Assembly (NCBI RefSeq): GCF_964063325.1
Contig: NZ_OZ061315.1
Location: 4,340,001 to 4,404,000 of the forward strand
Reading direction: 5' to 3'
DNA from: Hafnia alvei
GTDB taxonomy: Bacteria; Pseudomonadota; Gammaproteobacteria; Enterobacterales; Enterobacteriaceae
DNA: 64,000 bases
Shown here: positions 1-9,119 of the stretch, piece after piece
Layout: the number at the start of each line of letters is the position of its first letter
Numbering within the stretch: position 1 is the first letter of the stretch
Notes under the pieces: model-generated
The model's database searches: none
The model's input: the letters and a program-made list of their open reading frames with translations, nothing else
Told to the model about the DNA's origin: nothing
Program-made: the position numbers and the translations under genes

Positions 1-619
1 TTGAAACCACGCCTTCGGTCTGTCCTATCTCATAGGCTTTCGCGGTTCCTGCGCCATGCGACGAGGCCCCCAATCCTGCCCCTTTCGCCATACCGCTGCG
101 CACCGCCAAACGTAGGAATAAAATATCGCCAACGCCCATGCCGAAAACGCCGGTGATCACCACAAACAGCGCGACCAAATCAGGTTGCCCGCCCAGTTGC
201 TTAGCCGCTTCCAACGCAAATGGCGTGGTGATTGAACGCACAGCCAAGCTGCGCTGTACTTCCTCTGGCAACGTTAACAGCCGAGCCAACCAAACTGAAC
301 TACTCACCGCCACGACCGTTGCCGTAATAACGCCTGCGCTTAACGACATCCAGTGGCGGCGAATCACAGCCATGTTTTCATAAACCGGTACCGCAAACGC
401 GATAGTGGCAGGGCCCAATAGCCAAAGCAGCCAATGGCTCTCTCCCATATAATCCTGATAGGAAACATGTGTGACTACCAAAAACAGCACTAAAATCAGC
501 GGTGTCAAAACCAGCGGCATCATCCAAATGGTATGAATACGACGGTATATTTTCTTATTGGCAAAATAGAGCGCTAGCGTCATCAACAGACAAAGCACAC
601 TGATACTTAAACTACTCAT
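1..619 (-). CDS. LrgB/CidB-family membrane protein (3' end cut by window edge)
   Basis: The reading frame opens at an ATG at 619 and runs off the left edge, so about 206 residues are visible and the C terminus is missing. The product is very hydrophobic, with several membrane segments, and has the LrgB/CidB/YohK-family look (a GPATIAFAVPVY stretch followed by a run of small residues and a GASSHGAGTAKA motif). The family works with LrgA/CidA proteins in murein hydrolase control or in export of small metabolites such as pyruvate; the substrate here is unknown. The start overlaps the stop of the upstream gene by ATGA, so the two are translationally coupled. Confidence 0.85.
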   Translation of the reverse strand, partial: MSSLSISVLCLLMTLALYFANKKIYRRIHTIWMMPLVLTPLILVLFLVVTHVSYQDYMGESHWLLWLLGPATIAFAVPVYENMAVIRRHWMSLSAGVITATVVAVSSSVWLARLLTLPEEVQRSLAVRSITTPFALEAAKQLGGQPDLVALFVVITGVFGMGVGDILFLRLAVRSGMAKGAGLGASSHGAGTAKAYEIGQTEGVVS

Positions 620-1056
620 GCGCGATCTCGCTTATAGGCGGCCGATTGCTTTTTACGCTGTAGGTAAATTTCAAAACGATAAACCCGATCTACCACCAGC
701 GCCGTCAAACCGAGCGTCAATGAGGTACTGACTGCAATCACGGCAAAAATCCGCCAACCTTCTACCATTAATAACGAAGCGTAATTCACCACCGCAACCA
801 CGGCAGGAACAAAAAACAGCAACATTTCAGCCAATAACCAACGCGAACCCGCCTTTACCCACTTGATGGGCAAAACGCGTAAAACGATCATCGCCAGCAG
901 CATCAACATACCCACGATATTGGCGGGAAGAGGAAGGTGGAATTGAACCACCACCCATTGTGCAGCTAAAAACAATGCAGCATACAAAGCGACCTGAACA
1001 GGCACCTGTAAACGGCTTAGGACGAACGGTGCGCAAGAGCGCAACGCCAGAGACAT
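616..1056 (-). CDS. CidA/LrgA-family holin-like membrane protein
   Basis: A 146-residue protein with four predicted membrane segments, the PLPANIVGM motif typical of CidA/LrgA near residue 42, and a basic C-terminal tail. Family members are small holin-like inner-membrane proteins that partner an LrgB/CidB protein. The gene precedes the lrgB-like gene with an ATGA overlap, forming a two-gene operon, and is divergent from a LysR-type gene. That is the arrangement seen for cidR-cidAB in Gram-positive bacteria. The symbol is left blank because cidA, lrgA and yohJ cannot be separated by reading alone. Confidence 0.85.
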   Translation of the reverse strand: MSLALRSCAPFVLSRLQVPVQVALYAALFLAAQWVVVQFHLPLPANIVGMLMLLAMIVLRVLPIKWVKAGSRWLLAEMLLFFVPAVVAVVNYASLLMVEGWRIFAVIAVSTSLTLGLTALVVDRVYRFEIYLQRKKQSAAYKRDRA

Positions 1057-1144
1057 GGTAACCTCAGAATGAGAAAAGTGTGAATGAGCGCACAGTATAG
1101 GCAGTAAACAATACCTGCATAAAATGAATTAATATTATTGCCAT

Positions 1145-1161
1145 TATGCCAAATTGGCATA
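1145..1161. promoter_or_regulatory. Perfect 17-bp palindrome, candidate LysR operator
   Basis: TATGCCAAATTGGCATA is a perfect inverted repeat around a central A. It lies in the 145-bp gap between the divergent cidA-like and LysR genes, about 40 bp before the LysR start. It fits the T-N11-A architecture of LysR recognition sites, so the adjacent LysR protein is the likely ligand. Confidence 0.65.
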
Positions 1162-1201
1162 CTTTGTTATCCCATCAACAAAATGCTCTTATGGAGACAC
1201 C

Positions 1202-2116
1202 ATGGATGTCAGAACGCTGCGCTATTTTGTAGAAGTGGTACGCCAACAAAGCTTTACCCGCGCGGCGGAAAAACTGTTTGTTACCCAGCCAACCATCAGC
1301 AAAATGCTCCGCCATCTGGAAGATGAGCTGGGATGCACGCTGCTCATCCGTGAAGGACGCCGTTTACATCTTACCGACAGTGGGCAAGCAGTTTATCAAC
1401 GCGGCCTAACCATACTGGATCAATTTAGCCAATTAAGATCAGAGCTAGAAGATATCAGCACGGTGAAACGCGGCCAGCTTAAGTTAGGTATTCCACCGAT
1501 GGTCGGTACCCAAATGGCCGGATTAATTAATGAATTTCGCCATAACTATCCAGGAATCGAGCTGATTATTTCCGAATTTGGCGGGCTTACCGTTGAACAG
1601 GCCGTGTTATCGGGTGAACTCGATCTCGCCTTAACGGCGCTTTCAGGAGATACCGATGCCGCCATCGCATCGCTACCGCTGTTCAGCCATCCGCTGTGCG
1701 TTTTAGTCCCTCGCACCGAAGAGTGGCTATCGCGCACCAGCATCGCTATGCCCGAACTCGCTGAGCAGAATATCCTGATCTACAACGAGGATTTCGCGCT
1801 CTATAAACAGCTAATGCAGGCCTTTGCGGTTCATAACGTGACGCCACAGATTGCGGTTCGCAGCGGGCAGTGGGACTTTCTCGCCGCCATGGTTCAGGCT
1901 GGCGTAGGCATCGCAATTTTGCCAGAGCCTATCTGCCAACGGCTCGATCCAAAGACCCTACTTTGGCTGCCATTAGAGCCAAAACTGATGTGGGAGCTGG
2001 GTTTGATTTGGTGTGAGGGGCGATATTTGTCGCACAGCGCTCAAGCGTGGATCGCGCGCTGCCGTGAATATTGGCCGAACGGGGAAATGCATCCCGAGTG
2101 GATAACGTTGAAGTAA
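1202..2116 (+). CDS. LysR-family transcriptional regulator (CidR-like by context)
   Basis: The 304-residue protein opens MDVRTLRYFVEVVRQQSF and has the N-terminal winged helix-turn-helix (about residues 18-37, AAEKLFVTQPTISKMLRHLE) and a periplasmic-binding-protein-like effector domain (about 90-295). The ATG at 1202 is preferred over an in-frame TTG at 1154, because a GGAG ribosome site lies just upstream and the LysR domain begins there. It is divergent from the cidA/lrgA-like pair, and a perfect palindrome lies between them, so it probably controls that pair and itself. The effector is unknown; CidR homologues respond to acetate or pyruvate metabolism. Confidence 0.85.
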   Translation: MDVRTLRYFVEVVRQQSFTRAAEKLFVTQPTISKMLRHLEDELGCTLLIREGRRLHLTDSGQAVYQRGLTILDQFSQLRSELEDISTVKRGQLKLGIPPMVGTQMAGLINEFRHNYPGIELIISEFGGLTVEQAVLSGELDLALTALSGDTDAAIASLPLFSHPLCVLVPRTEEWLSRTSIAMPELAEQNILIYNEDFALYKQLMQAFAVHNVTPQIAVRSGQWDFLAAMVQAGVGIAILPEPICQRLDPKTLLWLPLEPKLMWELGLIWCEGRYLSHSAQAWIARCREYWPNGEMHPEWITLK

Positions 2117-2638
2117 GGTTTTTATCTAAAAATAATATGTAAGATCAGGTGTAAGGTTCGCCAGACTTATGTTGGATGAGAATCAAATTTAGCTCGCCCA
2201 CTAGCAGCAGTGTTTCCATGTAACCACTGAGGTCGGCGATCGATGAGGGGCGCCAGCGCGCGCCCCTTCAATCCTCGCGCTTTTATCCGAGACGCCATCT
2301 CCGCTCCGGTTTGGTATCGCCCATCCAGGGCGCCCCAAACTCCGCCGGTACATCCCTGTACCGGCGGCTCTCTCTACCAAGACAAAAATACCTTTTGTCT
2401 TTCTCTGTAAGATGAAATGAATTTTAGAGCCACCAGCAGGGATGCTGGTGGCAGGCTGAGGGCGTACAGGATGTACGCTCCGAAACCGGTCGGCTAAACG
2501 ACTCGGTAAAAAGAGCGCGGGTCAAGGGAGTACGCTCTGGTACTCCCTTGTCGGACACCAACATCAATGATTACATAGGAGTTTTAATACTTACCGGTGG
2601 CCGAAACATTACACCGCCCCCACATACATAAAGATACC
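2117..2638. repeat. Intergenic hairpin array (at least six inverted repeats)
   Basis: This non-coding stretch between convergent genes holds a series of compact stem-loops: 2247-2266 (GGGGCGC arms), 2318-2332 (CGCCC/GGGCG, loop ATCCA), 2342-2367 (10-bp stem, loop ATCCCT), 2429-2452 (9-bp stem, loop AGGGAT), 2462-2478 (6-bp stem, loop AGGAT) and 2523-2550 (11-bp stem). The loops ATCCCT and AGGGAT are reverse complements, so the modules occur in both orientations. No ORF of note is present. It resembles a composite of short dispersed palindromic repeats and may also terminate transcription from both sides. Confidence 0.7.
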
Positions 2639-4288
2639 TTACCCACTCTTCTCCACCAGCAACGCTTCCAGCAAATCAAGGTCGTGCAGCAGTTTCTGCA
2701 ACGTTTCATTGCTGATTTTTTGTGTGGCACGCAGGTGGTAAAGCTCACCGCGCTCAGCGCGTAGCGCGGTTAAACGGAAGCGACGTTCAAGGTTTTCAAC
2801 CTTACGCATCTCTTCGGCGTTTTCCTTGGTGCTAATGCGCCGACGCAAACTCCCGATCACGCGCGAGCTCACCTCTGTCAGCAACTGAGGATCGATGTTT
2901 TCTTCGGTATCGACTTCCAAGCGTTCCTGCATTTTCTTCAGGCTTTCAATCGCGACTTCTGCCGTAACCGATTTCGCCATCGTCTCTTCTTCTCGGTAGG
3001 TATTCGTGTCGTTGACCTCCATGCCTTTCAGCAGCAATGGCAGCACGACAACCCCGACGATAAGCGAGAATAAAATCACCCCGGTGGCGATAAACACCAG
3101 CTGATATCGACCAGGGAATGGCGTGCCATCGGTCAAAAACAACGGAATGGAGAGCACACCAGCTAAGGTAATGGCACCGCGTACCCCCGCGAACGACGCA
3201 ATCCACAGATCACGCAGGCTATAGCTGGCAAACTGCAGCGGGTTACGTTTCATGAAGCGTAAACTTAAGCGACGCATGCACCATAGCCACAGGAAGCGTA
3301 ATACCAGCAGCACGCCGTACACTAACGCAACATCGGTGAACAAGAACCATGTCTGGATGGTAGGATCGCGCTCCGCCTGAATAATGGAGCTTTCCAAAAT
3401 TCCCGGCAGTTGTAGCCCCAACATGATAAACACCATGCCGTTAAACACGAATTCGAGCATTGCCCAAACGCTGTTAGCGCGCAGGCGCATCGTCAACGGA
3501 GCATTACGAATCACGCCCGATTGGCTGATGGTCATCCCCGCGGCAACCGCGGCCAAAATACCGGAAACACCTACGTGTTCAGCAATCAGATAGCTGGCAA
3601 ACGGCAGCAGCATCAAGAATACAATTTGCGTGGCAGGATCATCACCGGACCAGCGACTCATGATACGCAGCGATTTGCTGTATAACCATGTCACAGCAAC
3701 ACCGGCGAACAGACCACCAATAGCGACCTTAAGGAACTCAAGAGTCGCACCGCCTACGGTGAAGACCATCGTTCCCATTGCAACGGCGATAGCAAACTTC
3801 AGCGCAACCAGACCAGACGCATCGTTCATCAGGGCTTCGCCTTCCAGCACGCCCATAATGGTTTTTGGAATGCGACCTTTGCCCACAATCCCCCCCAACG
3901 CCACGGCGTCAGTAGGAGAGAGCACAGCAGCCAGAGCAAACGCAGCCACCAAAGGAACTTCAGGCAGTAGGATGTGCAGGAAATATCCGACGCCAACCAC
4001 CGTAATTAATACCAGCACCAGCGCCAGACCTAAAATCTCACGCCCGTGGTGTAAAAACTCTCGCGTTGGCGTTTTCCACCCGTCAGCGAATAACAACGGA
4101 GGAATAAACAGTACGAGGAAAAGTTCAGGGTCAAAATCGACGTGCAGGCCAAAATGCGGCCATGCCAGCAGAGCCCCGATAGCAATCTGCATCAGCGGCA
4201 ACGGTATTTGGAACGGCAACATACGCGTTACCACCCCAGATAAGGACACCACTAGGATCAGGATCAGAATAGTAAAGAAGATTTCCAT
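2639..4288 (-). CDS. yjcE: Na+/H+ antiporter of the CPA1 family, YjcE-like
   Basis: The 549-residue protein matches the length of E. coli YjcE. It has about 12 membrane segments in residues 1-425 and the CPA1/NhaP signatures (FIPPLLFADGW, AAVLSPTDAVA, GVRGAITLAG). A charged cytoplasmic tail (about 430-549) is rich in Glu, Arg and Leu and probably helical. It exchanges monovalent cations for protons across the inner membrane. It lies downstream of ghxP, as in E. coli, but a strong terminator between the two suggests separate transcription. The ion preference cannot be read from sequence. Confidence 0.92.
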   Translation of the reverse strand: MEIFFTILILILVVSLSGVVTRMLPFQIPLPLMQIAIGALLAWPHFGLHVDFDPELFLVLFIPPLLFADGWKTPTREFLHHGREILGLALVLVLITVVGVGYFLHILLPEVPLVAAFALAAVLSPTDAVALGGIVGKGRIPKTIMGVLEGEALMNDASGLVALKFAIAVAMGTMVFTVGGATLEFLKVAIGGLFAGVAVTWLYSKSLRIMSRWSGDDPATQIVFLMLLPFASYLIAEHVGVSGILAAVAAGMTISQSGVIRNAPLTMRLRANSVWAMLEFVFNGMVFIMLGLQLPGILESSIIQAERDPTIQTWFLFTDVALVYGVLLVLRFLWLWCMRRLSLRFMKRNPLQFASYSLRDLWIASFAGVRGAITLAGVLSIPLFLTDGTPFPGRYQLVFIATGVILFSLIVGVVVLPLLLKGMEVNDTNTYREEETMAKSVTAEVAIESLKKMQERLEVDTEENIDPQLLTEVSSRVIGSLRRRISTKENAEEMRKVENLERRFRLTALRAERGELYHLRATQKISNETLQKLLHDLDLLEALLVEKSG

Positions 4289-4466
4289 GCTTTCCTTAGT
4301 CTCACTACAAAATACAACCGCGTTTTGCTTATAAATACCCTTTCAAACATATCACCTTATGATTTTTGTCCTAAAGGAGAAAGTGTGCAAATAGGCTGAG
4401 AATTACCTGAAAGTAACCAATGGTATTATTTCTGTTGAAGATAGCGACCGCAAGCGCTCATCACTT

Positions 4467-4494
4467 AAAAAAAAGAGCGCCCTAAGGCGCTCTT
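4467..4494 (-). terminator. Rho-independent terminator of ghxP
   Basis: On the minus strand the arms AAGAGCGCC and GGCGCTCTT enclose a TTAG loop and are followed by a run of T. It begins about 30 bp after the ghxP stop and separates it from yjcE. Confidence 0.85.
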
Positions 4495-4524
4495 CTAAAC
4501 GTTATCGGTTTTCACGCAGCAAAC

Positions 4525-5892
4525 TTAAATTGCCCAGCCACCTGCATAAAATGCCACTAACGCAATCGCAATAATTACCGTGCCCACATTCAGCTTGCGC
4601 CACTCATTAGAGAAAATACGACCAATCACTAAGGTGGTAAAGCCCAGCATAATACCGGTAACGATGTTACAGGTCAGTACGATAAACACCGCACATACCA
4701 GACCCGACATCGCATCAACGAAGTCATTGAAGTCTAGCTTGGAAACGTTACTCAACATCAGCAAACCAACATACATCAGCGCCGGTGCCGTTGCGTATCC
4801 CGGAACCAAATAGGACAACGGGGACAGGAATAAAATCAGCAGGAACAACACGCCAACAACGGTAGCCGTGAGTCCGGTTTTACCGCCTGCTGCCGTACCC
4901 GCCGCCGATTCGATATACACCGCAGCAGGGGACGCGCCAACAAAACTAGAGACAATGCTGCTCACTGAGTCAGCGGTTAACGCCTTGCCACCGCTGATGA
5001 TCTGGCCGTCTTTATCCAGCAGGTTTGCCTGACCAGCCACCGCACGGATGGTACCGGTCGCATCAAAAACCGCCGTCATCACCAACGCCAACACGCTTGG
5101 CAACACCACCGGCTTCAATGCCCCCATGATATCGAGGCTAAAGATCAGCGATGAACCATCGGCAGCAGATAGGCTTGGCAATGCGAACAGCCCCTGATAC
5201 TTCACGCTTGGGTCAAAAATCAGTCCGATGATTGAAATACCAATAATCACCAGCAGAATGCCGCCTGGGACTTTCAGTTTTTCCAAACCGAAAATAATGG
5301 CCAGCCCCAGCAGGGACATCATCACAGGGAAAGAAGTGAATGCCCCCAGTGCCACCGGCAGCCCTTCAAGTGGGTTTTTAATCACTAAACCCACGCCGTT
5401 CGCGGCAATCAACAGCAGGAATAGGCCAATACCAATTCCCGTTCCGTGGGCAATCCCCATTGGCAGGTTATGCAATATCCACGAACGTATCCCCGTGACC
5501 GAAATCAGGGTAAACAGAACACCCATCAAGAATACGGCGCCCAAAGCCACTGGAATACTGATGTGCTGCCCGAGTACTAAACTAAACGCGGTAAACGCCG
5601 TCAGGGAAATCGCACACCCGATGGCCATTGGCAGATTCGCCCACAGCCCCATCAGTAAGGAACCAAAAGCCGCCACTAAGCATGTTGCAACGAACACGGC
5701 TCCTGGGGGAAATCCAGCCTTACCCAACATGCTCGGCACGACGATAACGGAATACACCATGGCAAGGAAAGTGGTAACCCCCGCCAGCACTTCTTGGCGA
5801 ACGCTGCTTCCACGAGCAGAAATTTTAAAGTAAGCGTCAAGCGAACCGCCCGATTTACCCGCTGACCCTTCTTGAGATGAATTGCTAGACAT
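4525..5892 (-). CDS. ghxP: Guanine/hypoxanthine permease (NCS2, AzgA type)
   Basis: A 455-residue inner-membrane proton symporter, close along its whole length to E. coli GhxP (YjcD). It shows the motifs LTAFTAFSLVLGQ, VFDATGTIRAVAGQANL and SAAGTAAGGKTGLT of the AzgA branch, which imports guanine and hypoxanthine. The start at 5892 is chosen because AGAGGA lies seven bases upstream and the protein then aligns with the E. coli N terminus; an in-frame start at 5934 would add 14 atypical residues. Two PurR boxes upstream predict repression by PurR when hypoxanthine or guanine is plentiful. It sits directly beside guanine deaminase and xanthine permease genes. Confidence 0.93.
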   Translation of the reverse strand: MSSNSSQEGSAGKSGGSLDAYFKISARGSSVRQEVLAGVTTFLAMVYSVIVVPSMLGKAGFPPGAVFVATCLVAAFGSLLMGLWANLPMAIGCAISLTAFTAFSLVLGQHISIPVALGAVFLMGVLFTLISVTGIRSWILHNLPMGIAHGTGIGIGLFLLLIAANGVGLVIKNPLEGLPVALGAFTSFPVMMSLLGLAIIFGLEKLKVPGGILLVIIGISIIGLIFDPSVKYQGLFALPSLSAADGSSLIFSLDIMGALKPVVLPSVLALVMTAVFDATGTIRAVAGQANLLDKDGQIISGGKALTADSVSSIVSSFVGASPAAVYIESAAGTAAGGKTGLTATVVGVLFLLILFLSPLSYLVPGYATAPALMYVGLLMLSNVSKLDFNDFVDAMSGLVCAVFIVLTCNIVTGIMLGFTTLVIGRIFSNEWRKLNVGTVIIAIALVAFYAGGWAI

Positions 5893-6035
5893 ATTGATGT
5901 CCTCTGAGTGTTTTAACATTGCGCATGATGACAATAATGTTGTTCAAGATTGCTAACGCCTGAACCTGCGTTTTTCTTATTACCGTAACTTTGCAATATC
6001 CATTTGCGGTATCTATAGCTTGCTACAAAACCACA

Positions 6036-6051
6036 AAGCAAACGATTACCC
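6036..6051. promoter_or_regulatory. PurR box 1 upstream of ghxP
   Basis: AAGCAAACGATTACCC matches the PurR consensus (ACGCAAACGTTTTCGT) through the GCAAACGNTT core. It lies about 145 bp before the ghxP start. Confidence 0.7.
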
Positions 6052-6090
6052 CATCAAGCACATCAGTTATAAAAATGGGACGGTTATTTA

Positions 6091-6106
6091 AGGCAAACGA
6101 TTATCT
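6091..6106. promoter_or_regulatory. PurR box 2 upstream of ghxP
   Basis: AGGCAAACGATTATCT shares the core GCAAACGATTA with box 1, 55 bp away in the same orientation. It lies close to the 3' end of guaD (stop at 6146). Confidence 0.65.
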
Positions 6107-6145
6107 GGCCTATAAACCGTCATTTCAACTAAAGATATCGACATT

Positions 6146-7462
6146 TTAGGTGCGTTCGTACACTAATTGTCCATCGACGTAGGTTCTGTAGATCGAACGG
6201 TCATCGCCAAGCGTCATCATCACGAATAATTTGTCCATGAGAGTCACAGAGTTATCGTAACGAAGCTGCTGTAACGGCGTTGCCGTTGGCTCTAAAACCA
6301 CAAAATCAGCCTCTTTGCCTATATTGAAGTTACCGATAATGTCATCAAGCCCCAATGCTTTGGCACCGCCTAAGGTCGCCAGATAAAACGCCTCATAGGC
6401 AGACATTCGCCAGCCCTGAAGCTGCATCACCTTGTACGCTTCATTCAGCGTTTGCAGCATATTGAAAGTGGTTCCGGCGCCAATATCCGTACCCATGCCG
6501 ACTTTAATCTGTTTATGCCACGCTTTTTTCAAGTTGAACAAGCCGCTGCCGAGATACAAATTCGACGTAGGACAAAACGCGATAGACGATCCGGTATCGC
6601 GCAAACAGTCCCATTCTGGCTCTTCTAAATGTACGCAGTGCGCAAAAACGCTATTTTTACCGGTTAGCCCATAGTGATGGTAAACGTCTAAATAGCCCTT
6701 CCGTTCTGGATACAGAGCTTTTACCCACTCAATTTCGTCTTTATTTTCACAAAGGTGGGTATGGAGATACGTATCGGGATACTCTTCACGCAGTCGCTGC
6801 GCCATTGCCAGCTGTTCTGGCGTCGACGTTGGAGCAAAACGCGGCGTAATGGCATAGAGCAAACGCCCATTGTGGTGCCAGCGTTCAATCAGCGCTTTGC
6901 TTTGGCTATAACTGGTTTCAGCGGTATCGAGCAAATAATCAGGAGCATTGCGATCCATCATCACTTTGCCCGCGATCATTCGCATATTGATGTTATGCGC
7001 GGCCTCAAACAGCGCATCAACCGATTCGGGGTGAACCGTGCCAAATACCAGCGCCGTGGTGGTGCCGTTGCGCAATAGCTGCTTGATAAAGAAAGCTGAC
7101 ATTTCGCGGGCGTATTCAATGTCGTTATAACGTCGCTCGGCGGGGAACGTATGTTTATTCAACCATTCCAGCAACTGCTCACCATAAGCGCCCACCATTT
7201 CGCTTTGCGGATAGTGAATATGGGTATCCACAAAGCCGGGCACGATCATTTTTCCGCTGTAGTCACGCACGCGGATGCCCTCTGGAATCAGATGCTTTCC
7301 TTCCTGCCATGTGCCAAACCACTCAACTTTCCCGCGGCGGAGCAACATTAAGCCGTCTTCAATAAAGCGCAGATGAGATTCAATTTCCTCAGGCTGCTCT
7401 ACTGTTTTGACGATATCTAAAAAATTACCGCGTATCGCTTTCAAAGCATGTTGTTCAGACAT
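6146..7462 (-). CDS. guaD: Guanine deaminase
   Basis: The 438-residue amidohydrolase converts guanine to xanthine and ammonia in the cytoplasm. Zinc ligands are visible as H81-x-H83 (VDTHIHYPQ), H236 (in LHTHLCENKDE) and D326 (GMGTDIGAG), and substrate contacts include the HCVHL and CPTSNLYLGSG motifs. Length and sequence follow E. coli GuaD closely. It follows xanQ by 37 bp on the same strand, so guanine deamination and xanthine uptake are probably co-expressed. The xanthine made here can feed the molybdenum hydroxylase module upstream. Confidence 0.95.
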   Translation of the reverse strand: MSEQHALKAIRGNFLDIVKTVEQPEEIESHLRFIEDGLMLLRRGKVEWFGTWQEGKHLIPEGIRVRDYSGKMIVPGFVDTHIHYPQSEMVGAYGEQLLEWLNKHTFPAERRYNDIEYAREMSAFFIKQLLRNGTTTALVFGTVHPESVDALFEAAHNINMRMIAGKVMMDRNAPDYLLDTAETSYSQSKALIERWHHNGRLLYAITPRFAPTSTPEQLAMAQRLREEYPDTYLHTHLCENKDEIEWVKALYPERKGYLDVYHHYGLTGKNSVFAHCVHLEEPEWDCLRDTGSSIAFCPTSNLYLGSGLFNLKKAWHKQIKVGMGTDIGAGTTFNMLQTLNEAYKVMQLQGWRMSAYEAFYLATLGGAKALGLDDIIGNFNIGKEADFVVLEPTATPLQQLRYDNSVTLMDKLFVMMTLGDDRSIYRTYVDGQLVYERT

Positions 7463-7499
7463 GATGTTTTCTCCATTAGCATGTCAGAGTGACAAACCG

Positions 7500-8960
7500 C
7501 TATTTCGCTTGAGTAAAATTCTCAGTCACCGGCTTAATCAGTTCTTCCAACTCATCTTCTTGACCACGCTTATTCACTCTTGGGATCAGCAGGTTAAGAA
7601 TGATGGCGGTCACGCCGCCCGCACAGATAGGATTTTCAAACAGCACATAGATAGAATCAGGAAGGATACGAAAGATTTGCGGATCGTAGGAAACGCCCAG
7701 CCCAATCCCCAAAGCTGTCGCCACAATCAGGGTTTCACGCCGATCCATACCGCCGCACAGAATAATTTTTATCCCTGCGAGGGCAATCATCGAAAACATC
7801 AGTGTCATTGCGCCGCCTAAAATAGGCGCGGGGATGGTGGTAAAGAAACGCCCAATAACCGGAAACAGGCCCAGAATCACTAATATCGCCGCGATGTATT
7901 TCCCCACATGTCGTGAAGCTACGCCGGTCATTTGGATCACGCCGTTGTTTTGCGCAAACGTGGTCAGCGGTAAAGAACCCAGAGCACAGGCGATCACCGA
8001 AACCAAACCATCCGCCAGCACACCGCCGGATAATCGCCGATCATATTCTTCCCCCACAATGGGACGTTCAGAAATAATCGCCGTTGCCGTGATGCTGCCC
8101 ACCGCCTCCAAAATACTTAAAAGATAGATGGTAGCGGCAACCAAAAAGGCATGAAAATCAAACGAGAAACCATATTTAAACGGTTGAGGGATAGTGATAA
8201 TCGGCAGATCTTTTAGGGTCGAGAAATCGACAATACCCATAAACAACGCACAGACATACCCCACGATTAAACCGATGGCGATCCCCCCCATCCGCAACAG
8301 CGCGTTCTGGCAGCAGTTAAAACCGATCACCACGCAAAGCACCAGAAAACCCAGACCGAGATTTTGATAGCTACCAAAGGAGCCATCGCCTTTGGCGGGT
8401 AAACCGCCGCCAAAATCAATAATGCCGACTTTGATCAGGCTAAGGCCAATCATCAGAACCACAACGCCGCTAACGGTCGGTGTGATCACGCGTTTGAGAT
8501 AGGGAAGAACCTGCGACGAGGCAACAACGAGGAAAGCACCGACAAAGGCCACGCCAAGTAAGGCGGAGATAATCGCCTGTTCGTCGAGCCCGTCTTTTTT
8601 CATCGAGCCCCCCAGCGCAATCATGACGGTCACGAACGAAAAATTGACCGATTGAATGGAGAGTAATCCTGACCCTACACGACCAAATCGATTTACCTGG
8701 ATGAAAGTACCAATTCCCGAGGCAATCATCGCCATAGAAACTAAATAGGCGGTGACCTCTGGAGATAACCCTAGCGCGGTGCCGACAATAAGCGCAGGAG
8801 CAACCATGGGGACAAAAATGGCGAGGAGATGCGTCACCGCACCGATCAACATTTCATGCAACGGCGGCTTATCATCAAGATGATAAATAAGCTCTGAATC
8901 CCCAGAAGATAAGGACTCATTTTTAACGGTTTTATCTGCAACTTGCTGTACATCAGACAT
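7500..8960 (-). CDS. xanQ: Xanthine:proton symporter (NCS2/NAT family)
   Basis: The 486-residue protein has 12-14 membrane segments and aligns with E. coli XanQ, including QSVNFSFVTVMIALG, the NAT signature region around QNNGVIQMTGVASR, and the glutamate in SILEAVGSITAT. It imports xanthine. It differs from E. coli XanQ in a longer polar N terminus (about 20 extra residues before SELIYHLDDKPPLHE) and a charged C-terminal tail. It is the first gene of a xanQ-guaD unit, 159 bp after xdhD. A possible sigma-54 promoter lies upstream. Confidence 0.93.
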   Translation of the reverse strand: MSDVQQVADKTVKNESLSSGDSELIYHLDDKPPLHEMLIGAVTHLLAIFVPMVAPALIVGTALGLSPEVTAYLVSMAMIASGIGTFIQVNRFGRVGSGLLSIQSVNFSFVTVMIALGGSMKKDGLDEQAIISALLGVAFVGAFLVVASSQVLPYLKRVITPTVSGVVVLMIGLSLIKVGIIDFGGGLPAKGDGSFGSYQNLGLGFLVLCVVIGFNCCQNALLRMGGIAIGLIVGYVCALFMGIVDFSTLKDLPIITIPQPFKYGFSFDFHAFLVAATIYLLSILEAVGSITATAIISERPIVGEEYDRRLSGGVLADGLVSVIACALGSLPLTTFAQNNGVIQMTGVASRHVGKYIAAILVILGLFPVIGRFFTTIPAPILGGAMTLMFSMIALAGIKIILCGGMDRRETLIVATALGIGLGVSYDPQIFRILPDSIYVLFENPICAGGVTAIILNLLIPRVNKRGQEDELEELIKPVTENFTQAK

Positions 8961-9014
8961 TTTCTACTCCACTGAGAAATTGAATATCTGATTCAATAAA
9001 TGCGGGAAAAACCA

Positions 9015-9030
9015 TGCAGAAACCCTGCCC
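9015..9030 (-). promoter_or_regulatory. Possible sigma-54 promoter of xanQ
   Basis: The minus strand reads GGGCAGGGTTTCTGCA, with GG and GC ten bases apart and 9 of 12 defined positions of TGGCACG-N4-TTGCW. The start of transcription would lie about 45 nt before the xanQ ATG. The match is weaker than that of the ygfK promoter. Confidence 0.4.
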
Positions 9031-9085
9031 AGATTAAATTGAATCCAGACTAAAGCTCATGCTTAGTTAACTATTGAATCGTAGA

Positions 9086-9110
9086 GGTGCGGAGATGATT
9101 TCCCCGCACC
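9086..9110 (-). terminator. Hairpin after xdhD
   Basis: GGTGCGGGGA and its near complement ending CCGCACC form a GC-rich stem ten bases beyond the xdhD stop. No T run follows, so this may be an RNA-stabilising stem or a weak terminator. Confidence 0.45.
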
Positions 9111-9119
9111 TTATTACGC

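Noticed and set aside
3630..4334. 234-codon plus-strand ORF antisense to yjcE
   Set aside because: Low-complexity Ser/Thr/Pro-rich shadow of a membrane-protein gene; no ribosome site.
5228..5833. 201-codon plus-strand ORF antisense to ghxP
   Set aside because: Shadow frame of a hydrophobic gene with composition typical of antisense translation.
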